Origin: Hemileia vastatrix
Lineage: Eukaryota > Basidiomycota > Pucciniomycetes > Pucciniales > Zaghouaniaceae
NCBI GenBank assembly: GCA_030280995.1
Contig: JASXTE010000014.1
Span: 1,976,656-2,040,655 of the forward strand
Direction of reading: 5' to 3'
Length of the DNA stretch: 64,000 nt
Both the position numbers and the translations under genes were made by a program. Numbering within the stretch: the first letter of the stretch is position 1; each line of letters opens with the position of its first letter. The notes beneath the pieces were generated by a model, which worked only from the letters and a program-made list of their open reading frames with translations, ran no database searches and was not told the DNA's origin. This document shows, one piece after another, positions 43,921 to 56,700 of this stretch.

Positions 43921-44448
43921 GTTAATTTAAACTTGAAAACCAGAAAAAGAACCACTTACGGAACATAAAAAGAAAACAAAAACCAAAAAAAAACAATTAT
44001 AATTAGAAAACAAAATATCAAAAAAATGAATAAAATAACTTATCTGGAGAGATGAGATGAGAAAATAAATGAAACCAAACTGTTTGAGGGATGTTTGAGG
44101 GGATGAGGAAAAGGTTATAAGGGATGAATGAAAAAAATAATGACTTAAAATAATGCAATTGCTGAAAATATCCCATTTCATGTTGAGATGGTGAACAAAA
44201 ACAAATGAGACAGGAAAAAAGAGATTTTCACTGAAAATTCAAAATAAAAGTCGATATGCAAAAATTAAATTAAAAAATCTAGAGAATAATACATGCAACT
44301 TGATTATTTAAAGAGTATGAAAAAAATTAAAAGGGTTTTGTTGAGAAAAGTTGGAGTATTATTGGCATAATGATGGAGTGTATTCCAGTGGGAAGTAAGA
44401 TTAATAGTAGATAAAAATGAAATGAATTTCATAATAGTTTAAAAAAAA

Positions 44449-45700
44449 CTAAATCTCCCAATGTGCAAGTGTGACTGGAAGAATTTTTGTCTGTATGCTA
44501 GAAGTTTGAGAAATAGAAGTGTTGGATATAGTGGGAGGTGTTTCAACTTGATCATCTTCATACAGCTCTAACCATTGATCTTTGAGCTCAGCAAGTAGGT
44601 TATGAAGTATAGTGCAACACATAATCCAGTTGATCACTTCCTCAATTTTTGATTTTTATCTAAGAGGACATCTTAATTTCCTTAAAATGGAAAAACAACC
44701 TTTTAAGATTCCAATATAATGTTCAATACAAACTCTTGACTTTTCCAAAATTATTTTTGAACTTGAGATTTTGACTGTCTTCAGATACTGCTCCCAGAAA
44801 ATCATGAAGTACATATTATCCATTCACATAAGCAGAATCTTCCAGAAGATACTGATCTTCATCAAAGAACTTTTCAGGTTCTTTCAAAATTTTCATTCTT
44901 TGAAAGATGTAGGAGTCATGAAATGAACCAGGATATCTAGCAAAGAAAGATATAAAATTCTTGTTCATATCACATATAAGCTGAACAGAAATTGAATATT
45001 TATAGAGAAGATATAGTTGCTTGTGTTAGTATGAAAAAGAATGAATGGAATTAAAAATAAGCTATCTCTTTTAACAGTCAAAGTAATTGTTTTTTTCTTG
45101 AGCAGGTTTCTGACTCAAAGGAATAGTAGTACCATAAACAAAACCAATACATCCTGGGAATCCCTCTGCTTGCATAACCTGAGATGACTCAAGTAGCTTT
45201 TCTTTAGTTGGCCAGCCGAGAGATTTAGATTACAAGGAGTTTCTAGAAGTGATGCATTGTTTTGTATAAGTGTTAAAAGAGCCATACCCTAAATCAAAGA
45301 TATTTTTTAAATTTTTCAAGACAGGTCTGCTACCATTGGAGCACAAACAACATAGTGTGATGGCCAATTGAATTGAAGGATCACATTGTATTTTTTGAGA
45401 ATTATTGTGAAAGACAAGTTGCTCCTGAATAAGCTCAAGCAATTTAGAGAAAAAATTCTTGATAATTCCTGAAAAACTGTCTAAAACTGGGTACAGATAG
45501 GCTAAGAAGTGTTTGAATGGTGTACTTGGGGATATGAAGTACTTGAGGCTTTCTAGGAAGAAGGTAATGTTTCACAGTCATTTTTAATAAAAATTGAAAA
45601 TTTTCTTCAAGATCAGAATCAGAGTCAAAAACAGAGTTCAAGAGGAGATCAAGACTATTAAAGTCATTGCTTGATGTAGCTTATCACAATTTGAGAGTGA
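44449..45700 (-). pseudogene. PIF/Harbinger-type transposase relic
   Basis: Read on the - strand. An N-terminal part (YLLPRKPQVLHIPKYTIQTL, 45641-45230, with IQLAITLCCLCSNGS) is followed near 45150 by FPGCIGFVYGTTIP and KNNYFDC. The end (44637-44449) has INWIMCCTILHNLLAELKDQ. These are the landmarks of the Harbinger DDE nuclease. The first catalytic Asp (VDGT in relatives) is Tyr here, and many stops interrupt the middle. Confidence 0.7.
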
Positions 45701-46239
45701 GGTAGACATGACTCTTATATGGTATAAAATTTTAAATTATATATGATGTTTTGAGTTAAAAAGTATTATGCTACAGAGTGCTGCATATGAATGGGATGAT
45801 GCTGATAAGTCAGTTAAATGGGACCTTAAGGTGAAATCAGGACTTTTGGTTGAGAAGGTGCAGATTTGAATGAAATAAGTTACTTATTTCATTTTGAAAT
45901 CTACTATTTTTGGGGCTAGTGTGTTTCAGAAATCCACACTTAAATAAGTGTGGATTTGGTGTAATTTAAGTGCAGATTTTCCAGAGTTTCAGCCTTCTAA
46001 TATATATATGTATAATATAAATTGTACATTAGACAAATACAAATTTACACATTTACATAGATGCATTTTAAATTGGGAACCCAAAATCAACAATGTACCA
46101 GACTTTAGTGGTACTTAATTACCTTTTTTAACAAAAAAATAATTCATAGTAATGAAACATTCTTGTGCATAAGATTTTTCTGGTGAAAAAAGAATTGTTA
46201 CACTTTAAAATGGAGAAAGTGACACCTCTTATTTTGATC
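45701..46239. other. AT-rich spacer
   Basis: No coding signal. It contains a short (TA)n near 46000 and a small inverted repeat with CACTTAAATAAGTG near 45936. Confidence 0.5.
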
Positions 46240-46490
46240 AAGGTAATTTTTTACACTTTGAGAAGATTTTTGACACAAGGGAATAATTTTACCATCAACA
46301 AAGTCAATAAAGCCCTAGAAAACCTAGCTTGAATAACCTAAGATTATTCAAGTCTCTCTTCCTTAGTTTTCAAAGAAAGAATTTGAGAACACAAGATAAG
46401 TATAGCAGGGATGCATCATTTGGTATGAATATTAATTGAGCTATACCCTAAAATGAAGACATTTTTCAAATGTTTTAAGGTATTTGGTTG
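46240..46490 (-). pseudogene. Second Harbinger fragment
   Basis: It aligns to 45080-45320 of the relic next door (AAGGGAATAATTTTACCATC, GCCCTAGAAAACC, GATGCATCATTTGGTATGA) at clearly lower identity. It is a separate, older copy of the same transposase segment. Confidence 0.55.
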
Positions 46491-46811
46491 AGAGGTTAGG
46501 AGGAGGAGAACTATGGGTGATATGCATTATGAGAGGTTGGAGAGGGAAGAAAGAATATTGCATAAGGGGGTTATATGGGGAAAGCACTGTGGAGCACTCC
46601 TCATTGAATAAATTATATAGTAATCCAGTTACTTCTTAGTCTCACTTAATAGTAGAATATTCAGTCCTGTCCCAGGCTAGTGTCAGCTCTAGTAGTAGTC
46701 TGCCTTCTTAGGTCCTAACATTTTATCCAATCTTAATTGGCACACTATTGAAGAACATTGAATCCCTCAGGTAGGCCTGATGCAGAAACACTTTCTGCAG
46801 TGTAAGAGAAA

Positions 46812-47640
46812 ATGGCACGCTTTCAAGAAAAAAAAGTCAGACTCATGGAATCTCTAGCAGAGGAATGGCCCTCATATTGCAGACCCACAGAAGCTGAACT
46901 AGACACTGTTGAAGCTAAGGCACAGACACAGCTTACAACACCAGCACCACTTGTAAAAGGCCCAAATATTTCAGTCCCAGAAATATTCAATGTAATGCAA
47001 GGCCCCCAGGCAGATCAATACTCATTGCACATAACCTTTTATGTCCTGCTCAAAAGTCATCAGTTCCCAGATGAGAGATAAAAAATTGGGTTTACAATCT
47101 ATTACCTCACAGATGAGGCCACATGCTGGGAAAGGCCATATACAAAGGAACTCCTTGGAAATGGTGAGTTACAAACAACTTTCTGTCATTTCATGGTGGA
47201 TTTTTATCTGGCCTTTGGCAACCCCAATTTTGCCACAACCTTGAAGCATGCTCTCAACCAGTTGAAAAAGAGAAAATCTGTCTCCAAGTATGTGTCAGAA
47301 TTCCTGGGCCATGCCAGCTATTATACAACATTTAGAGAAGGAGCACTCTTTTTCACTTCATAAATGGGCTCTCACAAAAATTAGGAACACCCTAATAAGT
47401 CACCCTTTTCAAGCTTCCCTCCAAGTGCTCATGAAGATGGCCATTCCAATTGATAATTAGTTTACACATCAGAAGATGGATGGTTGGAGTGGCACTTTCA
47501 GTCGCACAACTAAGCCTCATCAAGTAGGTCCAGTGCCAGGGACCCAAATTCCATGGACATTGATGCATTAAATTCATGCAGTGCTAGTGGGAAAAAAAGG
47601 CTATCTGATGAGGAATATGAGAGAAATATGAGTAAAGGGC
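46812..47640 (+). pseudogene. Gag of element G
   Basis: It starts MARFQEKKVRLMESLAEEWP. GPQADQYSLHITFYVL, then (after a stop) YYLTDEATCWERPYTKELLG and HALNQLKKRKSVSKYVSEF follow the order of the retrotransposon gag fold. Near 47650 LQCGSGSHLTREF looks like a zinc knuckle with its last Cys lost. Several stops interrupt it. Confidence 0.7.
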
Positions 47641-47878
47641 TGCGCCTCCAATGTGGTAGTGGCAGTCATCTGACAAGGGAGTTCAGAGAATAAATAAGGG
47701 CTAGTGAGGTGAAGAATAGTGCAGGAAAGGCACAGGTGAAAGAAAGTGCTCAGGAGTGAAGGTTGTGCCCTCGGAAAGCAGATTAGAGGGAAAGAATAAA
47801 AGTGAAATGGTAGAAGAATGATCAGCATGTAATCCAATTCAAGTAAATGATAGTTTCATTATACTAAACCTGCCTTTC

Positions 47879-48130
47879 ATGACCATTGATGCCACAACAA
47901 ATGTACAAGCTCTAATGGACTGTTGGGCCACAGACTGTTATATTTCTAACAAGTTTTTACAGAGAAATATAATTAAAAAAGAAAATTTGGACCACCCTAG
48001 GGGTCTAATTATGCTTGACAGATCCCCAGGTTGGGGAGGAGATGTAAGAAAGAATGTTTTTTGCAGTTTTTGGTGTGCTGGAAGGGAGTCACAGTGCAGG
48101 GCATATGTTACAAACCTGAAGGACCAGTAA
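47879..48130 (+). pseudogene. Protease region of element G
   Basis: LMDCWATDCYISNKFLQ fits the aspartic-protease motif (normally D-S-G-A), but the Ser-Gly after Asp are Cys-Trp, so activity is unlikely. A hydrophilic Glu/Lys-rich stretch (48200-48760) separates it from RT. Confidence 0.6.
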
Positions 48131-48888
48131 AAATGGTCCTGGGGATGACATGGCTGCACCAATATAGCCTGAAAATTTATTGGAAGTAAAAGAAGGTTCA
48201 GATGAGAAGAAAAGGGGAGGCTGGAGCTAAAGTATTGGCTTCCTGGCCCCCTCAGGGGTCAACAGGCCATCCTGGAGATTCTTCTGATGTTTTGTTATCA
48301 TCAGTTGACTTTCCACAAGAACTGTTTCTTCCTCTTGATTCTAAGAAGCAGTCTAGGGATGAGGAACAATAGGAAAACTGGGGAGGAGCAGAAAGGGGGT
48401 AAAGTGCACCAAGAAGAGGAGAAAGTCCAACAAAGTAAAGGGAATTCAGAAGATGGAAAGGTGGATGGACCAAAGAAAGAATTTGTCCCCAGGACTCTTA
48501 AGGGGTGAGGGGCCCCTACTGGCAAGTCTCCTGGTGTTTCATTATTATCAGTAGACTTGCAGCAAGAACTGAAACTTTTTCTTGATGCTAAGTTTCAAGG
48601 CCTGGAGGGGGCACTGGAGGAAAAGGAGGAACTGGAATGTGATGAAACAGAAAGGAAAATATCTGCAAAGATTTCAGCCAAGGACAAGTCCTCAAAGCCA
48701 ACAAAAAGCCTCAAGGAAATGGTCCTAAAACCTATTGGGAATTTTTACAGCTGTTTGACAATGTAAAATTCAAGACCCTACCACCTCATCAACCATACCA
48801 CTTTGCCATTGATTTGATTCCAGGTGCAACACCTCAGGTTATCAGCATAATTTGATTATCAAACCTAGAGTCAAAAGCACTAAAAGAG

Positions 48889-49990
48889 ATGATTAATGAA
48901 AATTTAAAGAATGGTTTTATTAGAGAATCCAAATCTCCCTGGGTTTCCCCTGTTATCTTTTCAGGAAAAAAGGATGGTTCACTAAGACCTTTCATGGATT
49001 TCAGAAGGTTAAATGTGCTGAAAGTAAAGAATAGATATACCCTTCCATTGAATAGTGAGCTATCTGATATTCTTCAAGGTGCAGAGATCTTTACATATCA
49101 AGATCTTAGGGAAGGTTACCACAAAATATGTGTAAAAGAAGTTTATGAACACAAACTGGCATTATGCACTAAGTTTGGTCATTTTGGATGGTTGTTAATG
49201 CCATTTGGTCCATGTAATGCACCTTCCACCTTCCAAAACTTAACTAACAGCATCTTCAGAGATAGAATAGGAATAGATGTATCAGTATATCTAGATGACA
49301 TTTTGATATACTCCAGATCAATGGAAGAACATCAGATACGTGTAAATGACTGTTTGCAGTGCTTGAGGGAGGCCCAGGTATGTTTAAAACTGGAGAAATG
49401 TGTCTTCTCAGTGAGTGAAATCCCCTACTTGGGTATTATCATTTCAAAAAATAAGGTGAAAATTGACCAAGAGAAAGTAAAGGAAGTAAAAGAAAGGCTA
49501 ACACCAGCATCAATAAAGGAGTTACAGTAATTCCTAGGCTATGTAAATTTTTACAACAATTTTATTGAAAATTACTCCCACATTTGCCAACAATTACATG
49601 ACCTCACAAAGGTAGCCAAATTTATCTGGACAAGTAGTGAACAGGATGTGTTTGACTACCTGAAAAGAAAAATTTGTGACAACCCCTATCCTTGCAATCC
49701 CTGACTTATTAAATCCATATGTTCTGGAATGTGACTTCTCAGATTTTGCACTTGGTGAAGTATTATCTCAATATGATGCTGAAAATGTCTTGCACCCAAT
49801 AGCTTATTTGTCATCTACACTTCTAGGCACTGAATTAAACTATGAAATATATTATAAGAAGTTATTGGCACTAGTAGAAGTTTTATAAACCTGGAGCCAT
49901 AATTTGGAAGCAGGGCCTCACAGGTTACAAGTTATTATTTACACAGATCATTATAACCTTGAAAACTTTCTGACCACCAAAAATCTGACT
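48889..49990 (+). pseudogene. Reverse transcriptase and RNase H of element G
   Basis: A 213-codon open stretch has SPWVSPVIFSGKKDGSLRPF, LLMPFGPCNAPSTFQ and an intact YLDD (about 49289-49300). After the stop at 49530 come FLGYVNFYNNFIENYS and RNase H (LECDFSDFALGEVLSQYDAE, 49676-49888). Confidence 0.85.
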
Positions 49991-50699
49991 CACTGGCATA
50001 CACGCTGGAAGAAATGATAAGTAGCATTAACTTAGTTTTTACATTCTAACCTGGGAAGAAAAGTGGAAAACCTGATGCACTATCATGACACCCTGACTTG
50101 CGCCCAGAACTGGGCCAACTACACACTGTTAGGACAATTTTGTTGAAGGGGGACCTTGAAGAGGGGGTAATCCTAGACAAAGTTGAATTGGGAGATGAAG
50201 ATGAATATTTGATGGAATGGGTAAGAAGGGGGCAGGAAAAGAATGAGGTATTGAAGGAGTTGGTAAAGGCACTGTTATCAAATGAGGTATTGGTAAGGAA
50301 AGAATTGAAGGAAAATCACCTGGAAGGGGGATCACTGTATTAGAATGGAAGGATAGTGGTTACAAATGATGAGGAGCTCAAGAGGTAGTTAGTCAGATCA
50401 AGGCATGATTCCCCAATGGAAGGAAACCCAGGTCTGCTGAGGACTGTGGAGTTTGTGAACCATAACTTTTACTGGAAGTCCATGAAATAATATGTCCAGT
50501 GCTATGTATTGGCATGTGACTCTTGCCATAGGAACAAGGCTAGTCCAAAAACAACACCATCTGATGCCACTAAACATTTCCAAACAGCCATAGAAGGAGC
50601 TCTCCTATGATCTTATAGTAGAATTACCCAGGTCTCAAGGAAAGAATTCTATCCTAAAAGTAGTTGACCGCTGTAGTAAGACTCTTACAGTGACTATTC
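49991..50699 (+). pseudogene. Integrase start of element G, cut by C
   Basis: An HHCC finger (RHDSPMEGNPG ... HNFYWKSMK ... CDSCHRNK, about 50400-50530) precedes the first core strand, VVDRCSKTLTV. Element C interrupts it directly after this. The bases before the junction are ATTC (50696-50699), the likely left target site of C. Confidence 0.75.
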
Positions 50700-51144
50700 T
50701 GTAAGCAGAATCCAAGGGAGTTGGATAAACCCAAGTAAATCCTGTCTCTTTAAGTAAAGAAAGAGTTCACAATTAAATAAGCTGAAACCACTACTTGATA
50801 TGAAATTACAGATAAACTATTTGTTAATAATGGTGTTTAAATGTAAAATCTGTGTTCTTAATAATGAGGGTAAGAAACACAACAATGAAGCTGTATTTAT
50901 AAAAGTTATTTAAATGATTGAATAATATTTTTTATGAAGCTTTTATTTTTATAAGATTTAGTTGTTGAATACTAGTCCCTTGATGATGAGACCTTTAAAA
51001 TGGTACCCTATAAGTTAATAAATGTAATTTTGAGTGAATTTTATAAAATGTTATGTAAAAGTGTTATAATTATAAGGGTATTACAATTTTATAAATTGTT
51101 GTTTAAATAATAATGAATGTTGTTGTATGATGTTATTGTTAAGT
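50700..51144 (-). repeat. 3' LTR of element C, outer part
   Basis: It starts TGTAAGCAGAATCCAAGGGA. CCAAGGGAGTTGGATAAAC and CCTGTCTCTTTAAG align with the matching A-type LTR positions. With 59512-60146 it gives about 1,080 bp, the family LTR length. TTAAG (51140-51144) is the left target copy of F. Confidence 0.65.
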
Positions 51145-51949
51145 GTCGCCGGAAAACCTACGTACAAGGTCAAGGGTGCTCCTGAAAGTGAGATGAAGGG
51201 AGGAGTTAGAAACTTCTTTGAAGCACAGTGGAAATTTTTGAGGAAGTGATTTGAAGATGAGTTGAAGAAAGAGCTACTGCTTCAAGATATGTTTGATAAG
51301 AATCTCAATATAATTTAAAGCTAATATTAACATTCTTAGGATCACACAAAGGGTTTTAAACTCAATAATCAATGATTTAAGATTAGAAATGATTACTGAG
51401 AAAATAAAGAAATGTACACTAATAATGATTTAAATTGAAGCTTTACCACTATTAACTATAGATACATTTTATTATTTAATTCTAAAGAAATGTCAAACCA
51501 AAATCCAACCCCTTTTATATCCATTACTCCTCCTCGCATTGACCTTGTACCCATCCATCATTCCACACACCACAGACCTCCAAAAATATACCTGTTACAC
51601 CTGGACCCTCCTCACTAACATCAGTTAACCCTTTAATCCTCCACTAACCATCCCGTCCATGCTCACTACCCCTGTTAATAAACCACAGATACTTAATAAA
51701 CCTTTTAGCAGAATATTTCATTGACTATTGCGCTGTGCATTGCTTATCGAAGAAAAGACTAAACACACTATTGAGAGATTGACTAATTTAGATTTAAAGT
51801 TTAGATTAGCGCGGTTGAATAGTGAGTACACAAAGGAAAGTGGCAGTTGCTATGTAAAATTTCTTTCTGCGCTTCGAGTATGGATTTAGACCTCGGTATT
51901 ATTGATTTAATGAGCTGCTTTTGCCTCGAGTGTCATGTGGCGTGTGACA
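51145..51949 (-). repeat. 3' LTR of element F
   Basis: TGTCGCCGG...GTGTGACA, about 95% identical by eye to 58719-59506. The right LTR lacks about 20 bp present here (near 51520). Most other differences are transitions. Confidence 0.9.
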
Positions 51950-51959
51950 GATTCCTGGG

Positions 51960-51966
51960 TATAAAA
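51960..51966 (+). promoter_or_regulatory. TATA box of antisense gene 3 (F)
   Basis: TATAAAA within CCTGGGTATAAAA ... GAGCTCCGTTGA lies 11 nt inside the internal region and 92 nt before the ATG at 52052. The same block faces gene 3 in element E. Confidence 0.65.
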
Positions 51967-52051
51967 TGTGAGCTCCGTTGAGCATGAGACACATTCTTCC
52001 CACACTACTTTCTCTTACTTCTACTTTTATTAATTATTTTTTCCTTTTATT

Positions 52052-52926
52052 ATGTTGAATTTCCCTACTCCAACTCCCACACCTCCACACCCTAAAGTGG
52101 ATGGTGGAATTGTTACTTGGAAATATTCCCAAGAATGCACGTCCTGCAAATAAATGGAGTATTTTTGCGTCAAAAGCATGGCCACACAAGGTCCTTGCCA
52201 GAAATGCAAGTTTTGCTGTTGGAGACGGGTGACATGTGATGCAATCTCCAAAAATGAGGATATCAAGAAAAAATTCACAAAGACCAAGTACTGGGTGATC
52301 CCAAAGACCAAAGAGGTGGTTGAGGATATTTGGGACGTGTTGGTTGGGGACAATCATTCGGTAGAAGAAGTTGAAGAAGAGGTCAAGGATACCATGGCAA
52401 CTTGGGTAACCCAGGCCACAGGTAAAAAATAAGGGATGGAAGAGGAGGTGGATGAACTGGTTGAAGAGGATGAGGATGAAGTTCCCACCTCAAACCGGAC
52501 TCCGAAGAAGTGGCAGATGATCATCGAAGATGATGATGAAGAGGAGAAGGAAGTGACAGTAGAGGTCACTCCAAGGCTATTTTTAGAGGCTGACCCAGGT
52601 TTTGAAGTAAGTTCTGACTTTTCTTATTTCAAAATTTTGTTACTGATGACAGTATGTTTTAGAATTCAGATGTCATTGTGGAAGCTGCGCCATTGCTACC
52701 AGTTGATTTGAGGGAGGATAATGAGGAAACTTTTGACCAGGTATGGTCAAAGAGCTCGATTCATCAAAAATTTAAGTGATGAGATTGAAAAGATTGTTGA
52801 TGCCGCCTCCTTCAATGTGGCAGAAGAATTACTGGAGATTGGAGAAGTGGTACCGGTATGAGAGGAGGAGGTATTTGAAAAATGCAGGAAGGAAATAAGG
52901 GTGGTATTGGAAAAAATGAAGAAATT
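52052..52926 (+). pseudogene. Antisense gene 3 of element F (Zn-cluster-like)
   Basis: It starts MLNFPTPTPTPPHPKVDGG. Six cysteines are spaced CTSC-x6-C, 12 residues, CKFCCWRRVTC, that is CX2CX6C-X12-CX2CX6C, but one loop residue is a TAA stop (52151). A second in-frame TAA (52430) follows GKK. An acidic linker comes next. A 56-nt intron (52607-52662: GTAAGT, TACTGAT, TTTTAG) sits where E also has one. After it DLREDNEETFDQ and, one frame over, NLSDEIEKIVDAASFNVAEE form a helical C terminus. Only two stops and one shift separate it from an open gene. The role is unknown. Confidence 0.7.
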
Positions 52927-53758
52927 GGTTTGGGAGAAAATGCAGGCAAAAATTTGAAATGGAAAGTGAAAAAAGAAAGAAAAGAGGGAAGGAAAAAAAA
53001 GTAGAAAGCAAATTTAATTTGTTTATTTATTTATTTATTTTATTTTGTTGTTTTTAATTAAAATTTTAATAAATATTTTATAAGATTTTGAAAAGAAAAA
53101 GAAAAAGAAAGAAGAAAAAATATTTGAATAAAGTTTTTTGTTTTGAATTTTCGAAAGAAGAAAAGAAAAAATATTTAACTGAGAAAATTTTAGTTTTAAG
53201 TTTTGAAAGGAAACAAAAATTTTAAGTAAGAAAAGAAGAAAAAAATAGTTGATTGAAACAATTTTGTTTTTTATGTTTGAATGAAAAATTATAATGAGAG
53301 AAAAATTTGTTTTTCGTGAAAGTTTATTTATTTTTTGAAGTTTTTGAGCAATTTTGGTTATTTGAAAAGAAAAGAATTTTTAAAAAGAGATTTAAAGGTT
53401 GAAGTGAAGTTTGAGAAAGATTGTCGTATTGAGTTCGTGAAAAATTTTGATAGTTTGAAGAAAAAGAATTAAGGAAAAAAATGTATTTTTAAAAAAGAAA
53501 AAAGTTTGAAAGGAGAAAAAAAAGAAAAAATTAAAGGAATTATTGATTTTTAAGATTTTATTTTGATGAATTTTAAGACTTTATATATATATATATTTTA
53601 AATATTTTTTTTTAAATTTGATTTTAATTTTATTTTATTTAATTTAATTTAATTTTTTTTTATTTATTTTTTTTAAAAAAGAAGGTTGAAAAGCTTTTTG
53701 AAAAAGAGAAAGAAGAAAAAAGAAAACAGAGTAAGAATTTTTTAGAAGTAAAGAAGTT
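52927..53758. other. AT-rich spacer (F)
   Basis: Runs of GAAAAGAAAAA and TTTATTTATTT with a (TA)n at about 53583-53596. No gene is seen. It corresponds to 26011-26728 in E. Confidence 0.65.
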
Positions 53759-56700
53759 TTAGAATTTTAAGAAAAGAAAAGAAAAGAAAAGAAAAGAAAA
53801 AAAAGAAAAGAGAAGAAAAGAGAAAAATAAAAGAGAGTTTTGAGGTTTTGGTTTTAAAGGATATTTAAGATGAAAAGATTTTTGGAGTTCAGGGGTGTTA
53901 GAAACATTGATGGCTGGTTCCCAAGATGTTTTATCTGAGTCATCAAGGAAGCCTTTCCATTCAAAAAGGTATTGAAGTTTTACCTTGCGCATTCTTGAAT
54001 CAAGGATATGGCTTACTTCCCACTCTAGATGGTCTTCTACTTCAACCGGTTTCAGAGGAGGTTGATTCCTTCCCAGGTATGTTTCTCAAGCCAGTTCCAG
54101 GAGAGATATGTGGAAGACAGGGTGAATAGCCTGCCATTTAGGAGGTAGCTTGAGTCAAAATGCAGTTTTAGAGACTTCAGAGTCGATTTCAAATGGTCCC
54201 AAGTGTTTTTCGGCCAGTTTCTTTGATGGTCGAGTTGTTCAAATGTTTCGTGCATCAAGCCATACTTTGTTGCCTGGTTTAAAAGAAGGAGCAGACTGTC
54301 GATGATTGTCGGCCTGTCCCTTGTACCTTCGAATCTCTAATTCAAAATTTGATTTAAGTTCCTCTTGAAGTCGTGATATGGTTTGAAGATAATGTTCTGC
54401 AGGATGACTAGTTCCTACATGGATTGAGTTGAATCAAGGATGTCTTCCATAAACAGTTTCGAGAGGAGATTTTTGTGTCAAAGAATGAGTTGAGTTATTA
54501 TAGGCGAATTCGGCCAATGGTAACCATGTGGTCCAATTGTCTTGTTGATAACTGTCATACATCTGAAGGTATTGTTTGAGTATTTGGTTGACCCTTTCCA
54601 TTTGCCCATCAGTTTCAGGATGATAGGCCATGGAGAAATTCCTGGTGATACTCAGTTTTCAACACAATTGAGTCCAGAATGTGGATACAAACAATGAGCC
54701 TCTATCTGAAATAATATCATTAGGTAAGCCATGTTTGGAAAATACATTTTCTAGAAACAATTTTGACAAATCTTCTGCTGTAGCAGTAGTAGTGGTTTTA
54801 ATGAAAATAGACATTTTTGAAAATCTATCTACTATTACTAATATAGCATCAAAATTATTAGAAAGAGGAATTTGAGAAATAAAATCCATTGATAAAGATT
54901 CCCAAGGTTTAGAGGGAATAGGAAGTGGTTGAAGTAACCCATGCTTCTGGTGACGGGGAGCCTTATTCCTATTACATTTGTAACAAGATCTTATATAGGC
55001 CTTGATGTCTCTGGTCATTCCTGGCCAGAAGAAATCCCTCACTATTAACTGGTAGGTTTTATCAACCCCAAAATGACCGCTAATGGAGAATCATGTCGAC
55101 TATTGAAAATCCATAATTTTATTTCATTTTTTTTGGGTATGACTACTCTATCTTTGAAAACTAATAGACCTGATTCAATACTAAATCTTTTGGCCCCTTT
55201 CTTCGAGAGTATTTTGTCTTTTAACCCTAAACAATAATTTTCCTTTGACTGAATTTCAAGGATGTTGGTTAGTGGATTTTGAAAAGATTGAATTGTCATT
55301 GACTTAAGTTGATGAGTCATTAACATTGATTTTTTGAAGATTGATTTCACATTTGCTGGGTTCTTGTCATCAAATGCGTCCCCCCGCTGTGGGAAAATGT
55401 CCTCCCGAAGTGACAGGATATCAGGGACAATACAGTTCCTACCTGGGCAATAGGAAATAGAAAAATGAAATTCAGACAGAAATTCAGCCCACCTGGCCTG
55501 ACGCCTGGTTAACACTTTGGAAGACATAAAGTATATCAAAGAATTTTTGTCAGTCAGGATTTGAAAAGGACTATCTAGGCTGAGAAAAAAAATGCGCTAT
55601 TTTTTAAGACAATGAATGATAGCTAAAAGCTCTTTTTCATGAATTTCATAATTTAATTCTGCTGCAATAAGTTTGCGTGACTCAAAAGCAACAGGATGAA
55701 AAAATTTTGTTTCAGGATTGAATTGAGAAATGACCCCTGTGATAGCATAATCTCTAGCATCTGTCTCGACTATTGTCGAAGCAGAAGGGTCAAAGTGTCA
55801 AAGAATTGGAGCTGTGGTGAACGCCGTCTTCAATGCTTCGAATTCCTTTTGTGCTGTAGAAGTAAAAACAAAAGAAATATCTTTTCTAAGAAGAGAAGTA
55901 AGATTGGAAATAGTTTTAGAGTAATCTTTAATAAATTTTCTATAGAAACTGGCAAAACCCAAAAATCTTTGGAGGGATTTAATGGTTTTGGGCTCAGGCC
56001 ATTCCAGGACTTTTTGGACCTTTTTGTTGTCCATGACTAAACCATCAGTGGACAACGTAAACCCCAAAAAATCAATAGATTTGAGGTGGAATTCACATTT
56101 ATTGTTCTTGGGGTAGAGACCATGATCTTGAGGGCAATTTAGAACCTGTCAAACATGATGAATATGTTCATCTAGTGTCTTCGAGAAAATTAAAATATTG
56201 TCTAAATAGACAACAAAAAATTGTTTGACAACATCTTGAATGATGTCATTAAAAAAAGTTTGAAAAGTGGATGGTGGGTTACACAATCCAAAAGGCATAA
56301 CTAAATATTCAAGACTACCAAATCTAGTGTGCATTTCAGTCAGTGGTTCATGACCTTCCGCAATGCAAATAAGATTATAAGCCCCTCTAAGATCAATTTT
56401 AGGAAAGAAATTAGCACCATTAAAAAGGGTAAGAAGCAATGACATAGGAGGAACAGGATATGCATTCTTCTTAGTGACTGTGTTGAGCTTTCTATAGTCA
56501 ACACACAACCTATGTCTACCATCCTTTTTCTTTAAAAAAAGAACAGGGGAGCCGGTTGGAGATTTACTGACTCTGATGAAACCTTTGGCTAAATTCTCTG
56601 CAATGTAGTCTTGAAGAACTTGAGATTCTTCCTTTGAAAAAGAATAGACAGGACCTGCAGGAGATACTGGACCTATTAACTCTATATGATGGTCGTAGGG
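53759..56700 (-). pseudogene. RT, RNase H, integrase and chromodomain of element F
   Basis: RT has [20 protein letters not shown] and YLDN at 56197-56208 instead of YLDD, so the second catalytic Asp is lost. Thumb and RNase H follow (56067-55560, with VETDARDYAITGVISQ). The integrase has finger RHDSPLA ... CYKCNRNK, and core D (MDFISQIP), D (ISDRGSLFVS) and E (GQMERVN) are all present. The chromodomain (about 54080-53810) has WEVSHILDSRMRK and FEWKGFLDDSDKTSWEP. The stop of E after KPKP is CAA here, so the frame runs 26 codons into an AAAAG repeat. Stops or shifts occur near 56149, 55797, 55045 and 54433. Confidence 0.88.

Larger units (their letters stand above)
46812..50699 (+). mobile_element. 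Element G: gypsy retrotransposon, truncated by C
   Basis: Gag, protease, RT, RNase H and the start of integrase lie in order on the + strand, with many stops. Its LTR was not identified; 46490-46811 may hold the leader. Element C begins at 50700, inside the integrase core, so the remainder of G should lie beyond the right edge of the window. Confidence 0.8.

Noticed and set aside
43437..43955. 172-codon proline-rich frame on the - strand
   Set aside because: It is the complement of the G-rich tract, with no domain or start context.
50098..50343. 81-codon frame as a separate gene
   Set aside because: It is the RNase H-integrase linker of element G.
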